NCBI GenBank assembly: GCA_905221605.1
Contig: CAJNDS010000846.1
Location: 502,501 to 555,000 of the forward strand
Source: Symbiodinium natans
Taxonomy: Eukaryota; Sar; Dinophyceae; Suessiales; Symbiodiniaceae
Direction of reading: 5' to 3'
DNA length: 52,500 nucleotides
In this document: positions 42,901-52,456 of the stretch, piece after piece
Numbering within the stretch: the stretch's first letter is position 1
How the letters are laid out: every line of letters begins with the position of its first letter
The notes under the pieces: generated by a model
The model's database searches: none
The model's input: the letters and a program-made list of their open reading frames with translations, nothing else
Told to the model about the DNA's origin: nothing
Translations under genes and position numbers: made by a program

Positions 42901-45900
42901 TCTTTCAATGATGTTCTTGAGGAAATCGTCAAAAAATCGGGCGACGTCGCCAAGCTGCGGCTGCGTGGCAAAGGTTCAGGCTTCGCCGGGCACCCCAGCT
43001 CGCTTTTCTTAATCAAGCCGACACGCTGGAAGTCCGAGAGTGCGAAGTTGCGAAATGAACGCTGGAACTGTCATGGCCAGCGACTTGCTAATGGTTGTTG
43101 TGGGAAAGTTCGGCTGGCGACTGGCGCATGGTCTGCGCTGCTCCGTTTGGCGTTGTCTCGTCTTCGTGAGCTTCCTTATCGTGGCCCCAAATCGTTTCCT
43201 AAACCGTTTGGCGTCCCGACACTCAAGGGAAACCACCAAAAACCAACGGAGGCCCAGTTTTCACCTGAAGCTGCGTCAAGTTGCAGAAAGCCGAAGCCAT
43301 CCTAACCCTGCCGAAATCGAGCCCATCTTAGCCATAAGCTTCAGTTAGGCCGAGCGCGACACGAACGAAGAGTCGCCAGCAGCCATCTCAGGGCTTGGGG
43401 AAGGGGTCTGAAGTGGGAGGGCTGAGGTCTCATCGTGAAGGGATGCAGGCTATCTTGGCTGATCACTCGTCATCCACAACACTCAAAAACACACCGAAAC
43501 CTTTGTCTAGGTGCCAAACATTGACGTCCCGACCAAGAGCTCTCAACACGCCTCCTGCTGCCCCCAAGCTGATTTCTCACGGCAGCAAGGGAACCTGACG
43601 CTAAGGCACTGCCTTCGTAGATCTCAGCTATCAAGTTCGGGGATACTAGCTCCCCGCCTTTCGGACTTGCAGCTTTCTGAGGAGCCCCTCCAGCTCTGCA
43701 TCTCTTGCCCTACACAGCGCGGCTATGAAATCGCTCGGACGTGTCTAGGACGGCAATTATGAAGCCTTCCCCAAAGCTCCAAAGCTTCGCTTCCGCGTGT
43801 GCCTTGTGGAGAGTAAGCGAGAGTGTGACACGGTAAAACCCAAAAGATGCTCCGAGAGTTCCCTGAGCCCCAAAGAGGGAACAAGGAACAACCCCTAGAG
43901 TCCGTAGCGTCATAAAGAGAGGTGGAAGATTTGGGGAGCATAGGGTTTTTTGCGAAGGTGCGTAGAAGATCTGCTTCTGAACGTCTACGACGAGTACGAA
44001 GATTATTGCGAAGAGCATGGTCTGGACTGCGGCTGAGTCTGGTTGGCCTGAGCGTTTAAGTTGAACTGCTCCGGCTCATAGGTCTAAGGCTGTCACCTGC
44101 AGTCGTGGCGTGGCGCAGTGATCAGCTGGCGCGCGCGCGCGTGGTGCCAAGCTCATCGGTGCCAGGATAGCGAATCACCGACCATCCGGATGACAGAGAG
44201 GCTCACGGCATTTCCTGGCATTGTTCGGCTGTATCGCCACCGTACGCTGGCGGATTCGTCCAAGAAAGTCCTCCTTGCAGCCCACCATGCTTCGAACCGG
44301 AAGTGGCAGTGCCACCATGCCTCGAAAATGTCATACATCTCCACAGATCCTGGTTATAAACATCCGTCATAGTAAGCAATCATACATAGTGCTGAAAATA
44401 TGCCTCGCTTCAGCATGAAGAATGGTAATCTAAGTGCCGTGTAGTTCAACTACACTCCATTTCCGAACCCGGAAGCGTGTCGTGTTGAAGTGGGGACAGG
44501 CTTCAGTAGGAAGACTTGTTCAGTTGATGTCGGACCGTCAGGCATTTGACAGGAGAAGGCCCCGGCGGAGGTTGGCATCTGGGTGTGCCGCGAGTTTTCC
44601 AGTATAGGCAAGTAACTTCAAAGAGAATGCTGTTTAAGACAGGACATCCCTTAACCAGCACAGAATTGTTGGGACTGAGCAGCATCTAGCAATAGGCTCA
44701 AATAGAATTTCTGGCTCCACCCTTAGAGCGATGATGAAAACCCAGCTTCTTTGTAGTCGACTCATGGCAGGCAACGTCAATAGGCCTTCCTACAGGCTGG
44801 CCGCGCAGCGCGTTCGGGTGGTGTGCTTCTGTATACCGTGACACCCAGATAGTAAGCCATGCGTGGCAGGGGCAGGGACAGCAATGCTCGAGTGCTCGGA
44901 ATACTGAGCAGGGATCCACATCCACTGCTCATAGTGCAACCTACAGCAGTCGGAAGATCGAATCCGAAGCGTACACGTGCAGTGAGTAAGTTAAACATGC
45001 ATGATAACAGGCCCCAGCCCGTACAAGTACTAGAGATGTGTGATTCAAGTGCATCTGCTTCGGGCTGTGAACCCAATGACCTGCGGCAGCAAGTAGCAGA
45101 ACAGATTGCAAGGCATGGTACCTATAGCCCAGCATGGCCTCTCGCTAGGGGCAAGAGAAAACCAAAAGCGAAAGCTGCGGCACCAAAGCACCTTTGCTGG
45201 AATATCTTGCAGGTCAGGATGGGACAGGGTCAAGAGTTCAGAGTTTGTTCATGTTAGCTTGGGTGGCGCAGTTCAGATACTCAAAGGTTTGAAGCCCTTT
45301 GGTTGTTGAAGTTTCGGGGCCAGAGCCAACAGAGTAGAGGGTGCCTTCGGGCAAGTCCCACCACTCTCCAAGAGACTGGCAACGGCACCAAACCCTTCAC
45401 AGCGACCCTTGAATGATCTCAGGCTTAAAGGTCAACACCTACGGTTCGACAAGCCCCGAAGCCTGAGCACTGCCCAAGAAGCAACCATAGCAAGAAAAAA
45501 CCGTGCGCACTAACACTCATAAAGACTCTGGAGCCACATCCTTGGACAACTCGCCCTGTGTGCCCAGTCGCCCTCTGAACTAGCAACACCCTGAACCCTT
45601 CGAGAATGGCCCGGAACTGTGCACCCAGGCCCGAGGACAGCGACAGAGGTGATCCGCCAGAGGGTGCCCCTGGAGTCGAGGACCGCTTGAGTTGCTGCAG
45701 CTTTGGGAGCTGCAGCTCCCGAAAGGCCCGCCCCGACATTGTATTTCGTGCAGGCCCTCACGCAGCCCGGATCAATCAAGAAGTGTCAAGAGAATTTAAG
45801 GGAATCCGGGACCCAGAAAGGTCATGTGCTAGTTCTGGCCTGCGGTGGCTGCAATGAAGCCAAGCCTGCGTGACAACAAAGTCGTTCAGGAGATTGAGCA

Positions 45901-46572
45901 GCTGATTTCCGACAGAAATGCCTGCCGGAAGCGCGGAGACTATAGCAAGGCAGGTTGTTGAGCTAGATCATTGTTTGAAGCGTTGGGTGATCGTCTGCTG
46001 TAGCCCCAAATGTCGGTATTTGGTGCAGGATTCAAAGTTCCACGCTCTGACAAAAAAGGGGCTAGCACATAGTTGCTGTGGGTCACTGTAGGAATCGCGG
46101 GTACAAACTATTGGCGCTAAACTGAACGGTGGGGCATGGGTCTACGAGCACTACCTATCTGGCTACGGACGGCGCTGACGAACCCGAGTGAGCTGCAGGT
46201 ACTCCGTAAGTGTAGTGCTAGCCTCCACATAGCAGCCATGCAGCGGGTTATCGGTGTGGTGGAAAGGGAAGTGGGGGGTGGTCCAGCACTCCGCTTACAA
46301 GAATGGGGTAAGACAAGGGGAGCATCTAAAGCACATGACTTATGGCCTTATGGCTATGACTTGTACTTCCATGTTTCCACGGTCCCAGGCCTGCTCCATT
46401 GCCCGGAGCTTCAAATGCTAAGTTCTCTTTCTCCCCACCCTCGAAGCCCCTGACGCATCTAAAAACTGTACTGCAGGCGGATGAAATCAGAGATGAGCTG
46501 AAAGCCCGCGGCGTGGTTCTGAGTGATGAGAAAGGCTCGGCCCATGGCGATCGGGTCTGGAGGGTTGAATGA
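39987..46572 (+). CDS. KH-domain RNA-binding protein with a Pro/Tyr-rich N-terminus
   Basis: Twelve exons join in phase: 39987-40072, 40313-40490, 40805-40851, 40944-41010, 41781-41837, 42323-42359, 42637-42690, 42922-42984, 43682-43748, 43969-about 44024, 45860-45949 and 46477-46572 (TGA 46570). Exons 1-5 give a low-complexity PPPHYGYTPPPPG/HGYWPPP-type region. Exons 6-10 form a KH domain: YTCRFFIGIDND, KVAKRIIGANGSNMK with the G-A-N-G form of the RNA-contacting GxxG loop, AKLRLRGKGSGF, EPLQLCISCPTQRGYEIA, and the closing helix LLLNVYDEYEDYCEEHGL. Exons 11-12 give LRDNKVVQEIEQLISDRN and ADEIRDELKARGVVLSDEKG, a helical module. Likely a cytoplasmic or nuclear RNA-binding protein (inferred). 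Donors are mostly GC or GA. The start codon was not found, and small exons may be missing around 43.2 kb and 44.1-45.8 kb. Confidence 0.85.
41882..41904 (+). repeat. Interstitial telomere-like (TTTAGGG)3
   Basis: A short TTAGGGTTTAGGGTTTAGGG tract lies in a KH-gene intron, just after exon 5. The heptamer is the plant/dinoflagellate-type telomere unit. It is too short to mark a chromosome end. Confidence 0.8.
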
Positions 46573-47601
46573 GTCAAAATTGAGCTCGCATGGCCTTGCA
46601 TATCTTATGCATGGCCTCGGCTTAAGCGACGCAAGAGTCTGCGGTTTGAGGGTGCCAGGGATGCGATGCCGAGTACCGAGATTTGATAGCGCTGTGTGTG
46701 CAAGAGGCTAAAGAAAGGAGGTCATGAACGCAACATACAATGAAAGTAGCCCGCTGGGAGATCTAGCCTACCGGGAACCTACAGCTTTATGAGTTCTACC
46801 TACGAATTAAGGGGTAGTTGCTAAACTGTAGGCAAATAGAGTCTGGCCAAGACATGCCAAGACTCAAGAGGACGCAGTAAGATGCAGAAAGCAAAGCTTG
46901 GGCAAACTGGCCTCCGGGGACATGAGCGTACGCAACCTGAAAGTTGCAGTGCATGGTGAAACACCTGTGCGTTTAACCTGAACTCTCCATGGCCAGGAGC
47001 CCACGGCGATGGGTTGACTGTGACATCGTGGAGGTGCTGGGGCATGGCTTCAATGATGAAGTGCTATAGGACAGCAGGGTCCAAGGGTTGTTTTTTCGCC
47101 ACAATGCAGATACGGGTCTTGGAAACAGGTTGGCTCTCGGCAGATGGGGTTTAGGTGGAGGGAAAGGACTGCCTTAAGAGCTCCACACATCAAAGCCATG
47201 ATGCAGGTACTGGCACAAGTGAGGGCCAGCATGTGGCCGTGGCTGTTGGCAGCTTCCTTTTGGAGATTTGCCCCAGCCAGATGCCTGAGCAGCCCTTGCA
47301 TCCAGCACCCAGCGGCGTTCACAAGACCCAACTCAAACAAGCCGAACCCCGTTCGCTTTGACTCTTAGGGGATTGCAAGCCGGGAGCAAAGACGGGCTTA
47401 AGAGCAGCCTGCGGAAGTTCAACATCTCTGCCGCCCGGAGCAAAATGTGCAACAGGCACTGGCGTTTTCCGGTAAGTCGTTTGTATGGGTATGCCGAAGC
47501 TCGCAATTGAAGTGATACGAGAATTATCTGACGTCATATTGTCATGTGCTAGAGGCTGAAGCTTGAGTAGGAGCCAGAAGGGAGTTGCGCCTGGGACCCC
47601 G
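46573..47601. other. Stretch without supported genes
   Basis: Follows the stop codon of the KH gene. Open frames at 47050-47340 (-) and 47144-47368 (+) are antisense to one another and neither can be supported. Confidence 0.4.
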
Positions 47602-48061
47602 CCGGAACGGAACGGAACGCCGGAGCGGAACGGAATTTGATCATTCTTGTCTTGCTGGCTTTTGCCTGCCCTGTATTTGGTATTATGGGCGCGGGGTGCT
47701 TTGTGTACCCAGTGTTTGCTGTTACGGTCTTCTGTCAGCCCGGAGTTTGGTACTATTCTCGCGTGTTGTACTGCAATTGGAACGAAACCTTCCTCGGAAA
47801 CTCACCCGAAACCCATGCAAAACCCATTGAAACCTATACAAAACCCACCGAAACCCAAGACGAGTAGCAATTGCAACGGCATCTTTCGCGTCACGTAGAG
47901 GCGTGGACAGGAGGCCGGGTGATGACAATGTTAAATCACCAGATTTCTGCGGAGCGTGTTTCTTGGGTTGTAGGGTTCTAAGTTCTAAGTTCAAAGAGCT
48001 CAATTTTACTTAGCTGGTGCTCGTTTGGGTTACGTTCCACCTACGTTCCGCTACGTTCCGG
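47602..48061. mobile_element. Possible small element bounded by CCGGAACG repeats
   Basis: The left edge has CCGGAACGG followed by more GGAACG units. The right edge has CTACGTTCCGCTACGTTCCGG, giving an inverted CCGGAACG/CGTTCCGG pair about 450 bp apart. Inside is a short open frame (47637-47867) with a hydrophobic start and a 21-bp repeat tail. No target-site duplication was seen and a further CTACGTTCCGC lies outside at 48112, so the element boundary is uncertain. Confidence 0.3.
47808..47858 (+). repeat. 21-bp tandem repeat
   Basis: Two units and a partial third of a GAAACCCATGCAAAACCCAT-type motif. In the + frame they encode ETHAKPI, ETYTKPT and ETQ. Confidence 0.7.
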
Positions 48062-48123
48062 CCTGTTGGCTTTTCCCCATATAGTAGGGCTAGGTTACGC
48101 TTGCGCTGGCTACGTTCCGCCGC

Positions 48124-48163
48124 CCCCGTTTGGCGGCTTGTATTATTTTTTACCCAAACGGGG
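48124..48163. repeat. Perfect 10-bp inverted repeat
   Basis: CCCCGTTTGG (48124-48133) and CCAAACGGGG (48154-48163) surround a 20-base loop rich in T. It could form a hairpin; a regulatory role is not indicated. Confidence 0.8.
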
Positions 48164-48536
48164 CATGGGGAAGGTGGAGACTGTAGCTAGCGCTGTAGGG
48201 ACCGCAAGCGGCCAGGGGTTTGTGCATCCCAAACCTGGGTTTTGCATGGGTTTACATTAACGGAAAAGCCTGGTGTTTTGCTCAGAGGTGCGTTTTGGAG
48301 GGTGGTGTTTGGCTCCGTTTCAGCTATATAACATTAGTTTGAAACGGGACGCCCCGGACTACACTCTTTGCATCTCCTGGAATACATGGATCCCTAGTAC
48401 TAGGATTCTAGGGGCTGCGGGGTGCAATGGTGCGAGCTATGTGCTGCTCTGACCAAATAGCTCGACGAGCCAAGTACATTGAGATGTTTATCCCTTCGTG
48501 GGACTAATATATTTTAGACCGACACTGGAGAGCTCC

Positions 48537-48703
48537 TCCTCCTACCATATGACACATCAATGTGTGATGGCCAAAAGTATTCTCAAAAAGAGGGCAACGT
48601 GGATAATCCGCCTCAACTTGGAATACCGTTTTCTTAAACCGTATGGAAAAATATCGATGAATACAACGTTAGAGAAATAGGTATCAAAGGCATGACTCAG
48701 CCA
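48537..48703 (-). mobile_element. Inverted fragment of a non-LTR retrotransposon (copy A)
   Basis: Read on the minus strand, this segment is similar base for base to 50250-50415 on the plus strand (shared blocks such as TCATCGATATT, CACGTTGCCC and GTCATATGGTAGGAGGA). It corresponds to the C-terminal Cys/His region of the retrotransposon ORF. Stops and indels show that it is dead. Similarity ends abruptly after GTAGGAGGA. Confidence 0.7.
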
Positions 48704-49335
48704 TCTCTTGAATGAAAATCTGGAGAGGAGGGAACAAAGGAGATTCTAGAGAATGACCAACTAAAAGAAATTTAATTGCAGATGTGAGGTCCAAGCAGAA
48801 TAACACGTTAAATTTCGTGTTCCCCAAGATACCCCCACGCACAAACAGCCCACCACCATCCCCGATTATGGGGTATCCCAGGTTCTCGATCGATATTTAA
48901 TAATGAAACATATAAGGCGAATACACCAAAATTGATGAGTATGACACGAATATCGATATTAATTTGATCTAGCCACCCATAAGAGCGATTTTAGGCGATA
49001 TTTATCATGATTTAAGTATATACTATATTTTTAAAATGTTCGAGCACCCAACAACAAAGAACACATATTTAACATGACCGGTGGTACGTTCAATCTATTC
49101 ATGATTTCTGAAATATCTTTCAATCTAGCCGCCACCACCAAAACCAACGCTCAGATAAATAACAAGAAATCCCTCAGCTTCATCTTTTTAATTTCATATA
49201 TGAATTCATTTGAACTCATTCTTTATTATTTTATACGAAAATCATCACGGCCTTGGAATAACAAATTGAAAAGATAAAATCTTCATGAATGGTTCCATAG
49301 AAATCGGGGACTAGCTTCCTCTTCGCAATATCATT
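48704..49335. other. AT-rich spacer between the two retroelement copies
   Basis: AT content is far above the window average, with ATCGATATT, TATTTAA and AATTTCATATATGAATTC motifs. A small frame (49074-49277) has no recognisable product. It may be part of the same retroelement, its 5' region, or unrelated inserted DNA. Confidence 0.45.
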
Positions 49336-49824
49336 GTGCTTCCTCTCATGTCTTTTGTTGGTAATCTTTGTGCACTGTGCAAACTTGCATGGGGTGGCCA
49401 CAATTGAATTGCCTAGGAAGGACCGCTCCCCGACACTTCTTTGCAAGCCTTCTGGACTGGTACGATCGATGGCGCCGCGAAACTTTCGAGGACCTTCTTG
49501 GAGAAAGGCTTTCGGAGGTTATGTGGTGGCAGGCTTCTCTTCCTGTGAGATTTGGGGGACTTGGTCTTTCCACTGGGGGCATTTCCTTGAAGGATCAATT
49601 CCTCGGAAGAGCTGATATTGCCTTGTTGTTACGTTTAAAGCATCCCGCAGATTTGTTGACAAATTAGTCCCGCCTGTTCTGGAGAATTCAAAGATTGGGG
49701 GGGTCGCCGGCAGTCCAGCGCTTGGAGACTCTTTTTTCCCCAATGGAGAGATGATGTGTGCGACCCCGAATCTAAGCTCAAACAGAAAGAAATGTTTGTC
49801 GTTGCTATTGAATCGTCTCGAGCG

Positions 49825-50162
49825 ATAATATAGAAAATGGAATATTTTATTCGAAATAGGTTCAAATATAATGCAACAAAATATTCAAATACAATATAAT
49901 CAATTCAGGATATATATATATATATATTGGATATATATTGGCAACTATTATAGAAATTAATTCTGATGTTGTATAATCTTTTAAAAACATGGTTGTTAAA
50001 AAAACCATGTCAAGAAGTTGGTTAAAGAATTGGTTTAGGTGGTGCTGTTGGTAAAGGAATTGGTCTAGGTGATGGTGTTGGCAAAGGAATTGGACCAGGT
50101 GATATAGTTGGTTATAGATTTGGTTTAGGCGATGGTGTTGGTACAGGAATAGGATTAGGTGG
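49825..50162. other. AT-rich insertion inside retrotransposon copy B
   Basis: Coding similarity to the retrotransposon stops near 49824 and resumes at about 50163. The insert begins with an AT-rich part including a TA run (49914-49926) and ends with the 30-bp tandem repeat. It may be a later insertion or a retained intron-like sequence. No clear terminal repeats were seen. Confidence 0.6.
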
Positions 50163-50163
50163 T
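50012..50163 (+). repeat. 30-bp minisatellite, about five units
   Basis: Units of the form GGTTTAGGTGATGGTGTTGG plus TAAAGGAATT repeat with a 30-bp period from a partial copy at 50012 to 50163. In the + frame each unit encodes GLGDGVGKGI-like decapeptides. The period keeps all frames open. Confidence 0.85.
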
Positions 50164-50884
50164 TGTTGGAGGGCACCCTTTCTGATGCTCAACGTAGGGT
50201 TTTGCTTGCGTTCTCGGCACCTTGGGCCGATGGGTGGGTTCGAGTTAGTGCTAGTCACGCCTTTGATACTTGCTTGTCTAACGTTGCTTTCATCGATATT
50301 GTTTCCATGCGGCTTGGGAAAGCGGTATTTCAGGTTGAGATGGATTGTCCACGTTGCCCACAGAGTCAGGATATGTTTGGACATCACACTTTGACGTGTC
50401 ATATGGTAGGAGGAAAAACTAAACTCCACAATATGATTCGAGATGAGATCTATCGTACTCTCCACACTGGCGGCCTCCGGTGTAAATTGGAATCTATAGG
50501 TCTTTTGCCAGATTTGCCCGCAGATGTGCTGTGCTGACTCTTCCCACTGCTTTGTGTAGACAATCGACGTGGGGACTACTGCCGCGCTTGGCCTTGGATA
50601 TCTCTGTCAATTCCTCTTTCAAACAACAAGCCAGTGGGACCAAAACATTGGCGATGGCCAAAATGCAGGCTGAAAGAAAGCGAAGGGATCGTCAAACGGC
50701 CATGAGATGTCAGGAACAAGGAATAGGATTTGAGCCTCTTGTGTTTGAGACTGTTGTCTTGATCCGGAGGGGGATCGTATCTTATCATCCTTGTGTCGAG
50801 CGGTGGGTGATCATCGTCAGAAGCCGCATGCTGTGACGAAGGTGCCACCTACCCCCAAATTCTCCCTGGACCAGAGGCTCCTTC

Positions 50885-51010
50885 AAGTGCCCAACCCTGA
50901 TCCTGGAGTGCCCAACCCCAGAGTCTGCCAGGAGCGCAGAGTCTCCCTCAGTCTTCCTGCAGTGCCCAACCCCAGAGTCTCCCTGAAGTGCCAAGCCCAG
51001 ACACTCCTGG
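50885..51010 (+). repeat. Degenerate tandem repeat with AGTGCCCAACCCCAGAGTCT core
   Basis: Four diverged copies of an AGTGCCCAACCC(C)AGA-type core at irregular spacing, just downstream of the retrotransposon end. Confidence 0.7.
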
Positions 51011-51100
51011 ACTGAGTCCTGGAAATGGCAGTCAGAGTTCACAAGCGCATGCGAACATGTCTCGGGTTGTTTAAAACAGGGGTCTGCGGGGGGGGGGGGG

Positions 51101-51250
51101 CCTTAGTTTCAGCTCCGTTTTCTAATACAAAAATGGAGCTGAAATTAAGGACTTTGCAACTGGTGCCAGGAATTATGGCCATGTATCCCAGTTCTTAATT
51201 TCAGCTTCTTTTTTTATCAAAACAAAAAAACTGGAGCTGAAATTAAGGAA
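51101..51250. mobile_element. Two short foldback elements of one family
   Basis: Element 1 (51101-51150) has CCTTAGTTTCAGCTCC paired with GGAGCTGAAATTAAGG around an AT loop. Element 2 (51192-51250) has TTCTTAATTTCAGCT paired with AGCTGAAATTAAGGAA. They share the same termini with different loops. A half copy (CCTTAATTTCAGCT) occurs at 52051-52064. They are too small to code and are probably non-autonomous foldback sequences. Confidence 0.65.
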
Positions 51251-51596
51251 TCAGGCAGGTCTCGGCCCCCAATCGGCAATTTTTTCTCCGTTTGGCTGGC
51301 CTCTGTTATTCCCTCTCTCCCCCTTCCGACCCCCCCCACTGGTTGCCCTTTGAACCCACAATTTTTTCCTCCGCTGCGCGGGGCTCCCCCTTCCGCCCCC
51401 ACCCCCGGCGGTCGGGGGTGTTGGCCGGGGTGGAGCGCAGGAGGGTGAGTGGGGGTGTAGGGCAGTCATGCTTAGGAGGGTTATGGGCGGGCTTGCTCAG
51501 TTTACTCAGTGGCTCAGAGAGTCAGCGTTTCGACTCTGGCGACGACCCGACTCTATCAGTGCTGACTGACAAGAGAAAATGTGGACGTATTGGGCT

Positions 51597-51681
51597 GCTC
51601 TCTCTCTATCTCTCTATTTGTTTCCTTCTTGCTTTCTTTTCTTTCTTTTTCTTATTCTTTTTCTTTCGTTCTTTCTTTCTT

Positions 51682-51719
<38 letters not shown>

Positions 51720-51840
51720 TCTCTCTCCTTTCTCTCTGACGTCTGACTCTCTCTGTTTCTATCTATCTCCTTCCATCCCTCCCTCCCTCCCTCCCCTCCC
51801 TCCTTCCATCTCTTCCTCCCTCCCTGCCCTCCCTCCTTAG
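51597..51840. repeat. CT/CTTT/CCCT pyrimidine-rich microsatellite complex
   Basis: TC dinucleotides, CTTT units and CCCT units follow one another over about 240 bp. Poly-C runs recur at about 51907-51921. Confidence 0.9.
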
Positions 51841-52129
51841 CTTCAGCTAGACGTACAGATGGACGATGAGGGGAAACAGCCATCCTTGCAGTTGTGTTTT
51901 CTTGGTTCCCCCCCCCCCCCTCCCCCAAGCCCCAAGGAACATGTCGACATGCTAAGTTTATCGTGTTGCGTTGGGTTTACATGGTTGTTTCAAAGCATTT
52001 CGACAGATGCTGGTTTCATTGTTTTTTGGAATAGTCTCCCAAAGCAGAATCCTTAATTTCAGCTAGTTTCTCTTATTTCCTTAATTTCGGTGAATATTGA
52101 AATTTAGCACCCCCCGCCTCCAGGATTAA

Positions 52130-52325
52130 AAAGATTTAAAAGCTTAAAAAGATTTAAATTGATTTAAATTTAAATTCCCGAATTTAAATCTTTTTAATCT
52201 GAAGCCTCTTCCCGGGAGGCCTCAGATTAAAAATATTAAACCGTAAGTTCGGGCGGGAATTTAACTCTTTTTGTCTGAAGCCTCCCGGGAAAGAGGTTTC
52301 AGATTAAAAAGATTAAACGGATTTA
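52130..52325. repeat. Two adjacent imperfect palindromes around CCCGGGA cores
   Basis: Palindrome 1 (about 52189-52235) pairs TTTTTAATCTGAAGCCTC with GGCCTCAGATTAAAAA. Palindrome 2 (about 52268-52312) pairs CTTTTTGTCTGAAGCCTC with GAGGTTTCAGATTAAAAAG. They are direct repeats of one another within AT-rich (ATTTAAA) flanks, which suggests duplicated foldback elements. Confidence 0.7.
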
Positions 52326-52356
52326 AATTCTTCTCAAACAAAGCCCTGGAGCTAAC

Positions 52357-52456
52357 ATAGGGTCTATTTGGAAGTTGGCTCTTGTAAATAAGTAAAGGTT
52401 TTGGGGTCTGTTTTTCCTCTTGTAAAGACGAAGACCAGCTTCCAAACAGACCCTAT
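52357..52456. mobile_element. 100-bp MITE-like element
   Basis: Terminal inverted repeats ATAGGGTCTATTTGGAAG (52357-52374) and CTTCCAAACAGACCCTAT (52439-52456) match at 17 of 18 positions. The 64-bp interior is non-coding. No certain target-site duplication is visible. This is the form of a miniature inverted-repeat transposable element. Confidence 0.7.

Larger units (their letters stand above)
49368..50800 (+). mobile_element. Degenerate non-LTR retrotransposon ORF, C-terminal part (copy B)
   Basis: Segment 1 (49368-49667) ends the reverse-transcriptase region, with WWQASLPVRFGGLGLSTGG as in many LINE ORF2 proteins. Segment 2 (about 49700-49824) continues through QWRDDVCDPESKLKQKEMF after a frameshift in a T/C homopolymer. 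Segment 3 (50163-50537) holds the family's Cys/His block, CPRCPQSQDMFGHHTLTC, and ends near DLPADVLC. Segment 4 (50531-50800) continues in another frame with ALDISVNSS and GIGFEPLVFET, the usual C-terminal end. An AT-rich insertion separates segments 2 and 3. The N-terminus, endonuclease and RT active site are absent. It is inactive. Confidence 0.8.

Noticed and set aside
51614-51928. Arg/Glu-rich and Ser/Leu-rich open frames over the CT tract
   Set aside because: They are products of the pyrimidine-rich microsatellite.
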